From Clostridium fungisolvens (GTDB lineage Bacteria > Bacillota > Clostridia > Clostridiales > Clostridiaceae), in contig NZ_BLZR01000001.1 in the NCBI RefSeq assembly GCF_014193895.1, positions 4,588,001 to 4,652,000 on the forward strand: DNA of 64,000 nt, in the 5' to 3' direction. Positions 25,921 through 36,261 of the stretch are shown here, one piece after another. The notes beneath the pieces are model-generated. The model saw nothing but the letters and a program-made list of their open reading frames with translations, had not been told where the DNA came from and did no database searches. Numbering within the stretch: the stretch's first letter is position 1; the number at the start of each line of letters is the position of its first letter. Both the position numbers and the translations under genes were made by a program.

Positions 25921-26215
25921 AAAAAACCTCTGCATAGACAATTTATGTCCATGCAGAGGCGAATTCACGCTGTACCACTCTACTTTATATCTATCTCACA
26001 ATAGATACCTTAATAAGTGACTCCACTAAAAAGTTTTTATCACTTTGCAATATAACGGTTGCTACCGTACCTTCTTAAAAAATTCAGAAAGCCTGCTCCG
26101 AGCCCATATTCATGAAACTTTTTGTCACTGGCTTTCACCTATCCCAGCTCTCTTTTAGACAATCCATATCATTACTCTTCTCTTCAATGCATTTTAAATT
26201 ATTTCTATATATTAT
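25921..26215 (-). ncRNA. T-box leader (methionine) of metG
   Basis: On the minus strand the leader shows the Stem I elements AGAGAGCTGGGATAGGTGAA and a specifier region CATGAATATGGGCTC with the ATG (Met) codon. Further on are the T-box AGAGTGGTACAGCG, whose TGGT pairs with the ACCA end of tRNA-Met, and a terminator with arms CCTCTGCATGGACA / TGTCTATGCAGAGG followed by TTTTTT (25921-25960). Uncharged tRNA-Met should allow readthrough into metG. The likely promoter is TTGACA at 26237-26242 with TAATAT 17 bases on. Confidence 0.95.
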
Positions 26216-26255
26216 ATTAGTTTACATTAAAAATAATGTCAATAATTTTCTTGTT

Positions 26256-27017
26256 TTATAATTCATCTACTAATTCTTGTAGTTCGCTTTTACTTATGCC
26301 TTTAATACCCAAAAATAAGTACACAACACCTATTGCAAATAAAAGTATAGTTGATCCTGTAAAGTTTATTCCAACTAAAGAAAATATCGCACTTAAAACT
26401 ACAGAAGGAGTTGTGGCATATAAGCTTAACTTAAATCTTTGTCCAAAAGTTGTTTCACCTTTAAATATTGTTCCTATTAATGCAATTATGAATGCTCTAA
26501 AATACAAACCTATTATGAATCCAAAGGCTAATATTGCAAACATAGCACTTGATATGGCACCATGAGAATCTAAAATCCCACCAATATCATTTTTATTGAA
26601 GTCCATGTTTAAGGTAGAATACTTTTGATCTAATGCAACTGTTCCTTCTGATTTTACTATTACAGTATCTCTGCCAAATATTATACCTGACTTATATTTG
26701 TCTGCCAAAAGATTTATATCTGAAGTATTGTCTAAAACAAAGGTTCCACTGTCTCTAACTATTTCAGCATTTTTATTGTTAGGAATCTCTAGCTGTCCAT
26801 TTTTTATTTGGAAGTCTGGAACTTTTTCATTATATTCAATGGAAAGATCTTTCATAGTATTATTTACTTTGTAAGCAGGATATGCAAATGCCACTATAGA
26901 AAACACTAAAGCTAGAATTACACTATAAAGAAATGATTTCCCTGCAGATTGTTTTCTGAAAATAGCATAACTCTTAAAATCATAAAAACTTTTAATAAAC
27001 CCCTTAAAAATATTCAT
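26256..27017 (-). CDS. DUF1189 membrane protein
   Basis: 253 residues with an N-terminal membrane helix (about 29-48) and three to four C-terminal helices (from about residue 155), flanking an extracytoplasmic loop (DVIVK-like strands, SDINLLADKYKSGIIFG). The opening MNIFKGFIKSFYDFKSYAIF and the GKSFLYSVILALVF stretch are typical of DUF1189. No function is known for the family. The ribosome site is AAAGGTGG. Monocistronic, just upstream of the metG leader promoter. Confidence 0.82.
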   Translation of the reverse strand: MNIFKGFIKSFYDFKSYAIFRKQSAGKSFLYSVILALVFSIVAFAYPAYKVNNTMKDLSIEYNEKVPDFQIKNGQLEIPNNKNAEIVRDSGTFVLDNTSDINLLADKYKSGIIFGRDTVIVKSEGTVALDQKYSTLNMDFNKNDIGGILDSHGAISSAMFAILAFGFIIGLYFRAFIIALIGTIFKGETTFGQRFKLSLYATTPSVVLSAIFSLVGINFTGSTILLFAIGVVYLFLGIKGISKSELQELVDEL

Positions 27018-27140
27018 TATTATACCACCTTTTTTCTAAATCTATACTATTATTCTAGACTAGAAAACTTAAGTTCACCTTAAGAAAAGTTAATAAATGC
27101 CTTAAACTTCCATATTTAATATTATAATTTCAAACAATTT

Positions 27141-27174
27141 TAAAACTCTCATCAATTAAGGCGAGAGTTTTAAA
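27141..27174. terminator. Terminator of the SNF2 helicase gene
   Basis: TTAAAACTCTC and CGAGAGTTTTAA arms; T-rich on both strands. Confidence 0.85.
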
Positions 27175-27210
27175 ATCTTGATTAATAATAAGGTATAATT
27201 ATCCTATACT

Positions 27211-30200
27211 TTACTTAAATAGATCCTTTAGATTTTCTAACGACATCTCCTTAAGTGCATTATACTCATTAATATCTTCTCCAATAATCTTTTCTATAAC
27301 TTTCTTTTTTCGTCTTTGCAAGTCATAAACTCTTTCTTCTATTGTCCCCCTAGTTATAAGTTTAATTACTTCAACAGTATTCAATTGACCAATTCTATGA
27401 GCCCTATCTGTGGCCTGCTCTTCTATTGCAGGATTCCACCAAGGATCATAATGTACCACAACTTCAGCACCAGTTATATTAAGCCCTGTACCTCCTGCTT
27501 TAAGGGATATAAGAAATACTACAGAATCTCCATAGTTAAATTCTTTAACCAATTCAGTTCTCTCTTTTATCTCTGTATCACCATCTAGATATAGGTAATC
27601 TATGTAATTATCCTTTAAATGAAGTGCTATATTTTTTAATACTGTTGTAAATGAGGAAAACACCAAAACCTTTTTACCATTTCCTTTTGCATTTTCAATT
27701 ATATTCATTAATGCTTCTAGCTTCCCATTTTGTCCTTTATATCCTTCAACTAGCACTGAAGGATCGCTACAGATTTGCCTAAGCCTTGTTAATGCTCCAA
27801 GTACCTTGATCTTTGGTACGTCTATACCTTGTTTTTCAAATTCTCTTAGTGCTGCCTTTGAGTAAGCTGCATATATCTTCTTTTGCTTATCTATCATATC
27901 TACAGAAATTGAATACTCAATTTTAGGTGGCAGTTGCTCTAAAACCATATTCTTTGATCTTCTTAGTATAAATGGTTTTATCTTTCTGTTCAGCTCTTCT
28001 AAAGCCCCCGTATCTCTATCCTTCATTATAGGAGCCTCATATCTAGTAGAGAAATTCATCTTGTTCATTAGATATGCTGGCATTACAAAATCAAATATAG
28101 ACCATAAATCGCCTAGATTATTTTCTATTGGAGTTCCTGTGAGGGCAAATCTTGTGGCTGCTATGATTTTCTTTACACTCTTTGCGTTTTGAGAATTATA
28201 ATTTTTTATATTCTGCGCTTCATCAATTATACACACAGAAAATTCTTTACCCTCATAAAGCTCGATATCACGTCTTAAAAGAGCATAAGAAGTCACAATA
28301 ACCTCATATTGCTTATATTCATTGAGGATATTTTCTCTAAATCTTTTGTCACCTTGAACTACCGCAACCTTCATATCTGGTGCAAACTTTTCAAATTCAT
28401 CCTTCCAATTATATACTAATGAGCTAGGTACAACTATTAAAGAAGGTTCATTCATCTGTAGAGAGGACAAAAAAGCTATAGTTTGAAGAGTTTTTCCAAG
28501 CCCCATTTCATCAGCAAGAATTCCTCCAAATTTAAAGGAATGAAGCATATTGAACCACTTAAATCCATCCTTTTGATAATCTCTCATTACAATATTAAAT
28601 TTATCTGGCATATTGAAATCAGAGGTATCCATATTCTTAGTTTTTGAGTATAGTCTATCAAAATCTATAGTATTTTCTATAAATCCTAAATTATTTTTTT
28701 CAATAATATCTCCTATATAATATCCCTTATAGGTTGGAACTCTGAAACTACCACTAGTAAGCTCATCTTTTTTCACTTCTGCATAATTAATTATTTCTTC
28801 TAAAGCCTTTAATTCCTTTTCCTGAAGAGTTATGAAGTTTCCATTTTTAAGTTTATAATATTTCTTTTTCTGTTTTATAGAAGCAAATATATGCCACAAT
28901 TCTCTATTATCAATACCTTCTATCGAGAAGTATATTTCTAAAAGCCCTTTATCACTTATTCTAATAGCCCCCTTATAGCTATCAGGAGTATATACCTTTA
29001 AACTCTTAAAACTCTCCGAATAGTACACCTCTCCAATATCCCCCAAGGTTACTACTCCCCATCTTAAAAACTCAACTATTTTTTCTTCGTCTTTTAGAAT
29101 CAATCTTTCTTCTGAAAGAAAACCATAACTATATACCTTCTGAAGAATTTGTTGTTCTTTTATTCGATCTCTAATAACCTCTTTATAATCATCTGTTTGT
29201 TCAAAAGAATCAAACTCGTGTTCACCATAGCAAAAGTGCACATCTAAGAATATATCTTCATTATCCCTGTCTATATAAAACTTAGCTTTCAAAGGCAATA
29301 CCCTTAACTCTTCCTTAGAAATCTCATCTATATTTACAGTACTACTATGTTTGTTTAGCATTGGCAATACTGTAGACATAAGATTATTCTTATCTCCCTT
29401 ACCAAAGGTTATATAGTCTTCTTTCTTTAAAATATCAATTATAGGTTTAAGAACCTTTATACTTTGCTCATCAGGGAGATATATATTATTATTTAAAAAT
29501 AAAATATCTCCTTTAGAGGTTAACGCTAGTGGTATACTCTCACCATAAGCTAGTCTTATTGTATCTTTATGAGAATTTAATACAAAATTCATAGGATTAT
29601 CTTCTTTAATAATACTTACATCACTGTACTCCCGTCCATTAATTGTGCAATCAATACACTCCTCACTTAATATCTTAAGCACTCTTTTTAGTTGAGTTAA
29701 AGACAAATATACTCTTCTTCCTTCTATCAGTCTCATATTTGGTGTAGAGTAATTATATAAACTTCTAGTGAGCCTATCATTCTCATCGATTTCTTTAATA
29801 ACATCTATAATAGCTTTGTGTTTGTCAGAGAATAGATGAATATCTCCACAAAACTCAAAATTCTTAGCAACACTTATCTTTTTCCTATTGTCATAAGCAT
29901 CTAAAAAGTCCTTTACATCTCTTACTAAAAAGTACTTTTCCTTACCGATTTTAATTTCCATTGAACTTTCAACTAAATTGCTTTTATTGAACTCAAGCTT
30001 AACCTGTAAGTTAAGCATTTCTTTTTCTCTACTCATACTAGATACTAAATTCATCTCACTAATAATTCTTTGAACTTGAATATTACTTTTCTCATAGGCT
30101 ATGTCTTTTTGCTTTTCTCTGAAGTACTTTACCATTACAGCAGCAATATGCTCACATATACCTTTTCTTCTATAATCATTATGAAAGAAATTACAATCGC

Positions 30201-30429
30201 AATTGAAGCTTGTGAAACCAACATTGTCATTTAGAGAAATACGTATATTATATCTATCTTTATTAGTTTTTGACTTAACAAAGGTTTCTATAAAATATGA
30301 ATTAACTCTATTACCTTCTGAAGATTTTATGTTAATAGCAAATTCCTCAACTAGCCCAGCTTCATAATGTTGTATTCCTTTCAAATATTGTTTTTTGTCA
30401 CCATAACTTAATATAGATCTTTCTTCCAT
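27211..30429 (-). CDS. SWIM zinc-finger SNF2-family helicase
   Basis: 1072-residue ATPase of the bacterial SNF2 (HepA-like) type, expected to remodel protein-DNA or RNA-polymerase complexes. An N-terminal SWIM finger is seen at about residues 75-100 (FNCDCNFFHN then CEHIAAVM, CxCxnCxH). A long ~500-residue middle region follows. The helicase core has Walker A DEMGLGKTLQT (about 641), the DEAQ box IIDEAQNIKN (about 738), LTGTPIENNLGDLW, and the C-terminal motif VVVHYDPWWNPAIEEQATDR followed by AHRIGQ. The length and SWIM-SNF2 order match the Firmicute family. Single gene, divergent from the penicillin-binding protein gene; the 299-base gap shows only AT-rich promoter-like sequence. Confidence 0.93.
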   Translation of the reverse strand: MEERSILSYGDKKQYLKGIQHYEAGLVEEFAINIKSSEGNRVNSYFIETFVKSKTNKDRYNIRISLNDNVGFTSFNCDCNFFHNDYRRKGICEHIAAVMVKYFREKQKDIAYEKSNIQVQRIISEMNLVSSMSREKEMLNLQVKLEFNKSNLVESSMEIKIGKEKYFLVRDVKDFLDAYDNRKKISVAKNFEFCGDIHLFSDKHKAIIDVIKEIDENDRLTRSLYNYSTPNMRLIEGRRVYLSLTQLKRVLKILSEECIDCTINGREYSDVSIIKEDNPMNFVLNSHKDTIRLAYGESIPLALTSKGDILFLNNNIYLPDEQSIKVLKPIIDILKKEDYITFGKGDKNNLMSTVLPMLNKHSSTVNIDEISKEELRVLPLKAKFYIDRDNEDIFLDVHFCYGEHEFDSFEQTDDYKEVIRDRIKEQQILQKVYSYGFLSEERLILKDEEKIVEFLRWGVVTLGDIGEVYYSESFKSLKVYTPDSYKGAIRISDKGLLEIYFSIEGIDNRELWHIFASIKQKKKYYKLKNGNFITLQEKELKALEEIINYAEVKKDELTSGSFRVPTYKGYYIGDIIEKNNLGFIENTIDFDRLYSKTKNMDTSDFNMPDKFNIVMRDYQKDGFKWFNMLHSFKFGGILADEMGLGKTLQTIAFLSSLQMNEPSLIVVPSSLVYNWKDEFEKFAPDMKVAVVQGDKRFRENILNEYKQYEVIVTSYALLRRDIELYEGKEFSVCIIDEAQNIKNYNSQNAKSVKKIIAATRFALTGTPIENNLGDLWSIFDFVMPAYLMNKMNFSTRYEAPIMKDRDTGALEELNRKIKPFILRRSKNMVLEQLPPKIEYSISVDMIDKQKKIYAAYSKAALREFEKQGIDVPKIKVLGALTRLRQICSDPSVLVEGYKGQNGKLEALMNIIENAKGNGKKVLVFSSFTTVLKNIALHLKDNYIDYLYLDGDTEIKERTELVKEFNYGDSVVFLISLKAGGTGLNITGAEVVVHYDPWWNPAIEEQATDRAHRIGQLNTVEVIKLITRGTIEERVYDLQRRKKKVIEKIIGEDINEYNALKEMSLENLKDLFK

Positions 30430-30728
30430 AATTACAGCTATTCTCCGTTCTAAGTTTTATATCATACTATTTGCTTTTTTTACAAAAATTTAAGTAATAT
30501 TGGTTTGAAAATCATATGTTTACGCTCTTCATATATCTTTAACAGCATTATACTTTGAATAAAGAAAAAAATATACTAATTATTTAATGAATATTTCTAG
30601 ATATTATTCTAAAAATATACTATTGTTACCAAATAACTCTAGAAAAATATCGTATTTTATGTAAAAATAATACTTGTTAAATATAGTATAAATTTCCTTT
30701 TAAATATAAATCTGAAAGGTGGTATTCT

Positions 30729-33590
30729 ATGAAAGAGAAGAAAGCAAAGATTAAATTTCTTAATAGATTTAATGCAATTATAGTGATTATGCTCATCATA
30801 TTCATATGTATAATATCGAGATTAATATATCTTCAAGTATTTAAATATGATGATTACACAGATAAAGCTAATACCCAAGCTAGAAGATTTCTTCCCGAAA
30901 AGGCTCCTAGAGGAAAGATATATGACTCAAGCGGTAATATATTAGCCGATAATAAAACAGTTTATAACCTTACTTTCACCACAACTGATGATTCCTCTAA
31001 GTATTTTTACGACACCATGAAAAAAGTATTTAAATTGTTAGATGACAGAAAAGACGAACAACAGGATAACTTCAATCTGAAAATAGATAATAACGGTAAG
31101 CCATATTTTGATTTTAGTGGTAATTCAGACGATACTAAAAAAGCTCAAGAGATACGCTTTAAAAGAGACCGTGGACTTAACGATGTAGCAAAAAGAAACA
31201 TTCCAGAATTAAAAAACAAGCAAGAACTTACAGATGGCGATGAAGATAAAATAAATCAGGAACTTCTTAAAATCAATGCAGAAGATACTTTCAATTATCT
31301 TCTAAAATTCTATACTATGTATGATATATTAAACCCAACTGCTAAAGAAAAGCAAAACTATAAACAGTACTATACAAATAAAGAAATAGCAGATGTATTA
31401 TTGAAAAAGTATTCTATAAAAGATTTAAGAAGATTCATGATTGTTAAAGATGCTATAAAGATGCAGAGCTACTCTGGTTTTAAGCCAGTTACTATAGCAT
31501 ACAATATACAAAAGGATAGTTCCTACATATTCTACCAAAAACTTAGCGATTTACCTGGAATAGATATATCTGTAGAACCAATGAGAACCTATCCTTATGC
31601 AACTAACTACAATCTAGCCTCTGGAGTAATAGGATACGTATCCTCAATAGATAGCAGTAAGAAGGATAGATATGAAGAAAAAGGATATGATCTATCCACT
31701 GACTTGATTGGTAAGGCAGGGATTGAATCTGCATTCGAGTCTGTTCTAAAAGGAAATACTGGAGGGACTACGGTGAAAGTAAATTCTCAGGGTAGAAAAA
31801 CTGAAGAGCTTTTTAAAAATGAATCTAGCCCTGGAGAAAATGTACATTTAACCATAAACAAAAACATTCAGTATTCCGTAGAGCAAACTCTTAAGGACAG
31901 ATTAAACTATGTAGCTACTCAATATGTTGATTTGCAGGATAATAAAAAGAGTAACTTCAATGCTACAAGAGGAGCTGCCATAGTTCTTGAGGCTAAAACT
32001 GGAAGAGTATTAGCTTTAGCAAGTTATCCAGGGTACGATGCAAATATAATTTCTGACCCTAATGAGCTCACTCCTGAAATATCTAAACAGTATTTCTCTC
32101 CCGACTATGATAAACTTGGTCAGGAATTTATAAATAAACATCATTTAAATAAGACTGTAGATGATTTATTTCCAAAGGATAAAAGTGGTGTTAGACAAGA
32201 TAAGTATGATCTTTTACCGAAACCATTTTATAATTATGCTACCATGGGACTTATCCCTCCTGGCTCTACGTTCAAACCTCTCACCTCATTAGCAGGACTT
32301 CAAGAAGGGGTTATAGACTCTGGAACAAGAGTTAATGACGCTAATGGTCCTTATACAAATAAACTATTAGGAACTCAGCAATTTCATGATGACGGAGTTC
32401 ATGGAACTTCTGTAGATATAAAAAAAGCTCTAGCTGTATCCTGTAACTTCTTCTATTATGAAACAGGAATGAGGTTATATGAAAAGAACGGTGGAAATAT
32501 AACAGCTTTGGACAGCTTAGCAAAATATGCTTGGCAGCTTGGTATGGGAAATGATCCAAACAGTAAAACAAAAGGAAGTACCGGAATAGAAATCGGAGAA
32601 AGCTTTGGTCAAACTTATAATTATCAGTATAACAAGGATCAAACCTTGATGTATGGAAGATTTGATCTTGTAAATGCTCTCGAAGCAGGAAACTATGAGG
32701 GTAGGAGTTTTGTACAATTAGATATCGGAAATAAAGATGATGATAGTGATGAGTTAAAAGCAACAAAACAAAAGTTTAAGGATTATATTTTTGATTATCT
32801 TAAAAATAATAACAGTTCTAGTCTTACTGGAGTAAATCAATTTATAAAAGGATTAGATCCTCTATTAGACCAGCTTCAGAAGGATTCTAAAGTATTTAGT
32901 GATAGAGTAAAAAAATATAATGAGTCTGGAAAAAAATATTCTAATGCAAATGTAAGAGCTGCTATAGAGCAATTTATCTATAATGAAAATGCTCTAATTA
33001 ATACACCTGCCCAGCTAGTTTTAGCTTCCATAGGACAGGGCGTTAATAACTTCTCTATTGTTCAAGTAGCAAATTATATAGCTACAATAGTCAATGGTGG
33101 AACAAGATATAAGGTTCACTTAGTAGATAAGATTACAGACTCAACAGGAGCAGTAGTTCAAGAATTTAAACCTGAGGTGCTGAATAAAATAGATATAAGT
33201 CCTACCAACCTAAGCTTGATAAAGCAAGGTATGGAAATGGCAAATACAGATGATTTAGGTACTGCAAGCTCAGTATTTAAAAATTTCCCAATCCCTACTG
33301 GAGGTAAAACAGGTACAGCTACCTACAATGAACAAATTCAAGATCAAATAGGGAGAAGTGCTTATGGAGTATATATATCTTGCGCACCTATAAATGATCC
33401 AGAGATTGTTGTTGCAGTTGTTATGTACGATGGAGCACATGGTTTCCTAGGTGCCGACGTAGCAAAAGCTGCTTATGAAACATATTTTAAAGATAGACTT
33501 CAAAAAGATTATCCAAACTATCAACCAACATTCTCTTATACCTTTAACTCTCCAGTACCTGATAAAAAAGAAGATACTGTAAACAAGTAA
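30729..33590 (+). CDS. Class B penicillin-binding protein (PBP2-like transpeptidase)
   Basis: Membrane-anchored peptidoglycan transpeptidase of 953 residues. One N-terminal helix (about 13-33) leads to the PBP dimerisation domain (ARRFLPEKAPRGKIYDSSGN). The transpeptidase domain holds the active-site serine in GSTFKPLTS (Ser near 513), the SCN triad (AVSCNFFYY, about 569) and the KTG box (GGKTGTATYN, about 859). It is longer than typical ~600-700-residue PBP2, with extra low-complexity inserts around 110-250 and 640-720, as in other clostridial homologues. Elongation or sporulation-specific use cannot be told from sequence. The ribosome site is GAAAGGTGG. Confidence 0.93.
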   Translation: MKEKKAKIKFLNRFNAIIVIMLIIFICIISRLIYLQVFKYDDYTDKANTQARRFLPEKAPRGKIYDSSGNILADNKTVYNLTFTTTDDSSKYFYDTMKKVFKLLDDRKDEQQDNFNLKIDNNGKPYFDFSGNSDDTKKAQEIRFKRDRGLNDVAKRNIPELKNKQELTDGDEDKINQELLKINAEDTFNYLLKFYTMYDILNPTAKEKQNYKQYYTNKEIADVLLKKYSIKDLRRFMIVKDAIKMQSYSGFKPVTIAYNIQKDSSYIFYQKLSDLPGIDISVEPMRTYPYATNYNLASGVIGYVSSIDSSKKDRYEEKGYDLSTDLIGKAGIESAFESVLKGNTGGTTVKVNSQGRKTEELFKNESSPGENVHLTINKNIQYSVEQTLKDRLNYVATQYVDLQDNKKSNFNATRGAAIVLEAKTGRVLALASYPGYDANIISDPNELTPEISKQYFSPDYDKLGQEFINKHHLNKTVDDLFPKDKSGVRQDKYDLLPKPFYNYATMGLIPPGSTFKPLTSLAGLQEGVIDSGTRVNDANGPYTNKLLGTQQFHDDGVHGTSVDIKKALAVSCNFFYYETGMRLYEKNGGNITALDSLAKYAWQLGMGNDPNSKTKGSTGIEIGESFGQTYNYQYNKDQTLMYGRFDLVNALEAGNYEGRSFVQLDIGNKDDDSDELKATKQKFKDYIFDYLKNNNSSSLTGVNQFIKGLDPLLDQLQKDSKVFSDRVKKYNESGKKYSNANVRAAIEQFIYNENALINTPAQLVLASIGQGVNNFSIVQVANYIATIVNGGTRYKVHLVDKITDSTGAVVQEFKPEVLNKIDISPTNLSLIKQGMEMANTDDLGTASSVFKNFPIPTGGKTGTATYNEQIQDQIGRSAYGVYISCAPINDPEIVVAVVMYDGAHGFLGADVAKAAYETYFKDRLQKDYPNYQPTFSYTFNSPVPDKKEDTVNK

Positions 33591-33591
33591 A

Positions 33592-33636
33592 AAGACAGTC
33601 TATATCATTAAATTTACATATGATATAGACTGTTTT
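33592..33636. terminator. Bidirectional terminator
   Basis: ACAGTCTATATCAT and ATGATATAGACTGT arms between the convergent PBP and UbiB genes. Confidence 0.92.
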
Positions 33637-35242
33637 ATTTTAAGTTTCCTGATCTTATTATAGATATTAAAAGCCATAAGGCAAAAATCCCCGATGCAAA
33701 ATATCCCGTTATTCCTATAATTGATATATCCCTTATCCTAGGTCCAACATTAGACCCCGTTATTATTGATGATCCAATAATCATTCCTGCTACTATGAGA
33801 CCGAAAACCAATCTGTTTATCATCTTATTTAAATAATCTACAGACTTCCCTAGATCAGGTACTTGAAGATTAACCCTTGCTCTTCCTTGTATTACACTAT
33901 CAGAGAGTTCAACTATCTTTGAAGGAATCTTAATGCTGTCTCTTAATATAGAATAAGCATTAATTGCAAAATCATCACTAGTCAATTTATTTAATATATA
34001 ATGTTTATTTTTTGATTTAACGAAAGGTATTGCCACATCTAATATATTCATATCTGGAGCAATCTCAGCTATTACCCCTTCCAATATAACCATTCCTCTA
34101 ACAAGTATCACTAGTTCAGTTGGTAACTGTATATTATTTCTTTCAGCAATATCAAAAACTTCTCTAAGCAGAGTTGATATTTTTATATTTTTAAGAGATG
34201 TAGCTAGATAATTCGATAGTAGGTATTCTATATCATTATATAATATATGTTTATCTACTCTATCTTTTTTTACGCCTACAGTCATTATAAAATCTATTAT
34301 CTTATCTATATCTTTTAGTGCAATAGCAACCATTGCTTCATTAAGAGAGTCTCTTATAGCGTCTGATAATTCTCCCATAAGACCAAAATCTATGAAACAT
34401 ATCTTTCCGTCTCTTATTAGAAGATTGCCTGGGTGTGGGTCAGCATGAAAAAATCCATCATTAAATATCTGTTTGCAATATGAAAGAGCCAACTTTTTTG
34501 CCACATCTGTACGGTCATATCCTTCTTTAACTATACTATATATATCATTAATCTTAAAACCTTGTATATTCTCCATAGTAAGTACTCTTGTTGACGTAAA
34601 TTGTTCAACAACATATGGTACAGCCACACACTTAACTTCTTTATTTAATTCTCTAAACCTATCAATATTATCCTTTTCCCTTTCAAAATCTAATTCTTTA
34701 CTAGTTGCATCCATAATTTCATTTAAGGCCTCTATTGGATCAATAAGCATACCATTAAATTTTGTCTTAGTAAACTTTACAATTCTCTTTAGAATAGATA
34801 TATCAAGTTCCATCTTCTCACGAATATTTGGTCTTTGGATTTTTATCACAACTTCTCTTCCATCTTTCAAAACGCCTTTATGTACTTGTGCAACTGATGC
34901 TGAAGCTAAAGGAACACTTTCCACATATAAAAATACATCATCCATACTTAAGTCAAACTCTTCTTGAAACACCTTTGCAATAACACTAAAAGCTTCCCAA
35001 GGTACTTCATCTTGTAGTTTAGAGAGTTCTTTTGTATATTCTTCATCTAATAAATCAGTTCTTGTGCTGAGTATCTGACCAATCTTTATAAAAGTTGGTC
35101 CTAGCTCAATAAAGGCTTTTCTAAGATTTTCAGGAGACTTATTATCAGTTGGTTTTATTGCGCTATTAACCAAAAAACCAAATCCGTAGTAAGCAAACAC
35201 CTTTATTATTTCTCTAAACCTTTTTAGTGTTTCTTTTCTCAT
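33635..35242 (-). CDS. UbiB/ABC1 (AarF) family atypical kinase
   Basis: 535-residue membrane-associated kinase-like ATPase. Family motifs are present: KIGQ (PTFIKIGQILSTR, about residue 52), the ATP-binding SVAQVHKGVL with an Ala-rich loop (ASASVAQVH), ExD in ELDFEREKDN, the catalytic DPHPGN (about 270) and metal-binding IDFGLMG. Two C-terminal hydrophobic helices (about 485-530) anchor it. UbiB proteins support quinone or lipid metabolism; the clostridial substrate is unknown because these organisms lack ubiquinone. It follows the phasin-like and zinc-ribbon genes in a three-gene run. Confidence 0.92.
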   Translation of the reverse strand: MRKETLKRFREIIKVFAYYGFGFLVNSAIKPTDNKSPENLRKAFIELGPTFIKIGQILSTRTDLLDEEYTKELSKLQDEVPWEAFSVIAKVFQEEFDLSMDDVFLYVESVPLASASVAQVHKGVLKDGREVVIKIQRPNIREKMELDISILKRIVKFTKTKFNGMLIDPIEALNEIMDATSKELDFEREKDNIDRFRELNKEVKCVAVPYVVEQFTSTRVLTMENIQGFKINDIYSIVKEGYDRTDVAKKLALSYCKQIFNDGFFHADPHPGNLLIRDGKICFIDFGLMGELSDAIRDSLNEAMVAIALKDIDKIIDFIMTVGVKKDRVDKHILYNDIEYLLSNYLATSLKNIKISTLLREVFDIAERNNIQLPTELVILVRGMVILEGVIAEIAPDMNILDVAIPFVKSKNKHYILNKLTSDDFAINAYSILRDSIKIPSKIVELSDSVIQGRARVNLQVPDLGKSVDYLNKMINRLVFGLIVAGMIIGSSIITGSNVGPRIRDISIIGITGYFASGIFALWLLISIIRSGNLK

Positions 35243-35298
35243 AGTTCACCTCAATGCTATATAAGGTAAATGGAGGCTAATAACCCCCATTGTTCTAT

Positions 35299-35661
35299 TT
35301 ATTCTTCCTTGCCCTCGTCGAGCTTTTCCATAAGTTCTGAAAGTTTAGTTTCTAAAAATTCAACTCTATCTTTTAAACTGTCAAATTCCATTCTAGTAGG
35401 AATATCTCTATCCTTCAAATCTAAATTTAGCTCTTGTTTAGTAAGTGGTCTAATATCATCGATTTTATCCATAACTTTATTAGTTGTAGTTGACGCTTTT
35501 CCTTTAAAATCTCTCATTAACTCTTCCGATAATTCCTTACCTTCATCCACTGTTATCTTTCCTTTTTCCACCATTTCATTTACAATCTCATTTGCCTTTT
35601 CGTAAGTAGTTGCTACTGCTCCTACTCCTGCTAGCATAACCTTTTTTAATTCATTAAACAT
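35299..35661 (-). CDS. Phasin-like helical protein, partner of UbiB
   Basis: 120-residue, charged, helical protein. The N-terminal LKKVMLAGVGAVATTYEKAN and EMVEKGKITVDEGKELSEEL pattern is that of the PhaP/poly(3-hydroxyalkanoate)-granule regulator-like family, and the C-terminal part (EFDSLKDRVEFLETKLSELM) is a coiled coil. Small proteins of this kind are often encoded next to UbiB kinases. The ribosome site is TGAGGAGATGG. There is no evidence for polyhydroxyalkanoate synthesis in this window, so the name reflects similarity only. Confidence 0.75.
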   Translation of the reverse strand: MFNELKKVMLAGVGAVATTYEKANEIVNEMVEKGKITVDEGKELSEELMRDFKGKASTTTNKVMDKIDDIRPLTKQELNLDLKDRDIPTRMEFDSLKDRVEFLETKLSELMEKLDEGKEE

Positions 35662-35680
35662 ATAACCATCTCCTCATAAA

Positions 35681-36121
35681 TCAAGTTTTCATTTTAAACT
35701 CATTAGAGCATTTTCTACAAGTCACAACTATCTTTCCTTTTCCTTTCGGAAGCCTTAACTTTTGACTACAGTTAGGGCACTTTACTATTTTGTAATTTTT
35801 TCTTTCGTTGTACCACGCAGATGCCTTATCTCTATAATTGCCAAAACTAGAGCCTTTATTACCATATGAACTTCTATTTCCATAATTATTTCTATTATTA
35901 ATTAAGTTTCCTAGCTTACTTCTTAAAAAACTTTCAAATCTTAGTGCTTCATTGCTTCTTTTGGTTATATCTCTTGAGAAAGCTCTGTAAATACCATATC
36001 CTATCAAGATTAATCCCAATCCATACGTAATCACATTATGCCATAGAGAGAACATTAACCCTAATAGAACTAATATTTTAGACAAAAGATCAAACCCATA
36101 TCTTCCTTGAAAAAAGCCCAT
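35681..36121 (-). CDS. Membrane protein with C-terminal zinc ribbon (146 aa)
   Basis: Two hydrophobic segments (about residues 8-45), an Asn/Gly/Tyr-rich linker (NNRNNYGNRSSYGNKGSSFG), and a C-terminal zinc ribbon CPNCSQKLRLPKGKGKIVVT followed by CRKC, with two CxxC pairs. The start I use is the ATG at 36121, preceded by GGAGGAAATTTT; an in-frame upstream start lacks a site. It lies 19 bases ahead of the phasin-like gene and likely shares its transcript. Function unknown. Confidence 0.75.
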   Translation of the reverse strand: MGFFQGRYGFDLLSKILVLLGLMFSLWHNVITYGLGLILIGYGIYRAFSRDITKRSNEALRFESFLRSKLGNLINNRNNYGNRSSYGNKGSSFGNYRDKASAWYNERKNYKIVKCPNCSQKLRLPKGKGKIVVTCRKCSNEFKMKT

Positions 36122-36261
36122 AAAATTTCCTCCTATAAGCAAGCAGCTAAAAGTTTTATATATTTAAAACTACTTAGCTGCAATTTACCTAACTTGTTAT
36201 ACTATTTATTTTTAATATAAATTTATCATTCTATATTAATTAACGGTGTATATTTGAAGTT

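Noticed and set aside
32341..32766. Long open frame on the minus strand inside the penicillin-binding protein gene
   Set aside because: It is wholly antisense to a gene with all its catalytic motifs, has no ribosome site, and has the composition of a shadow frame.
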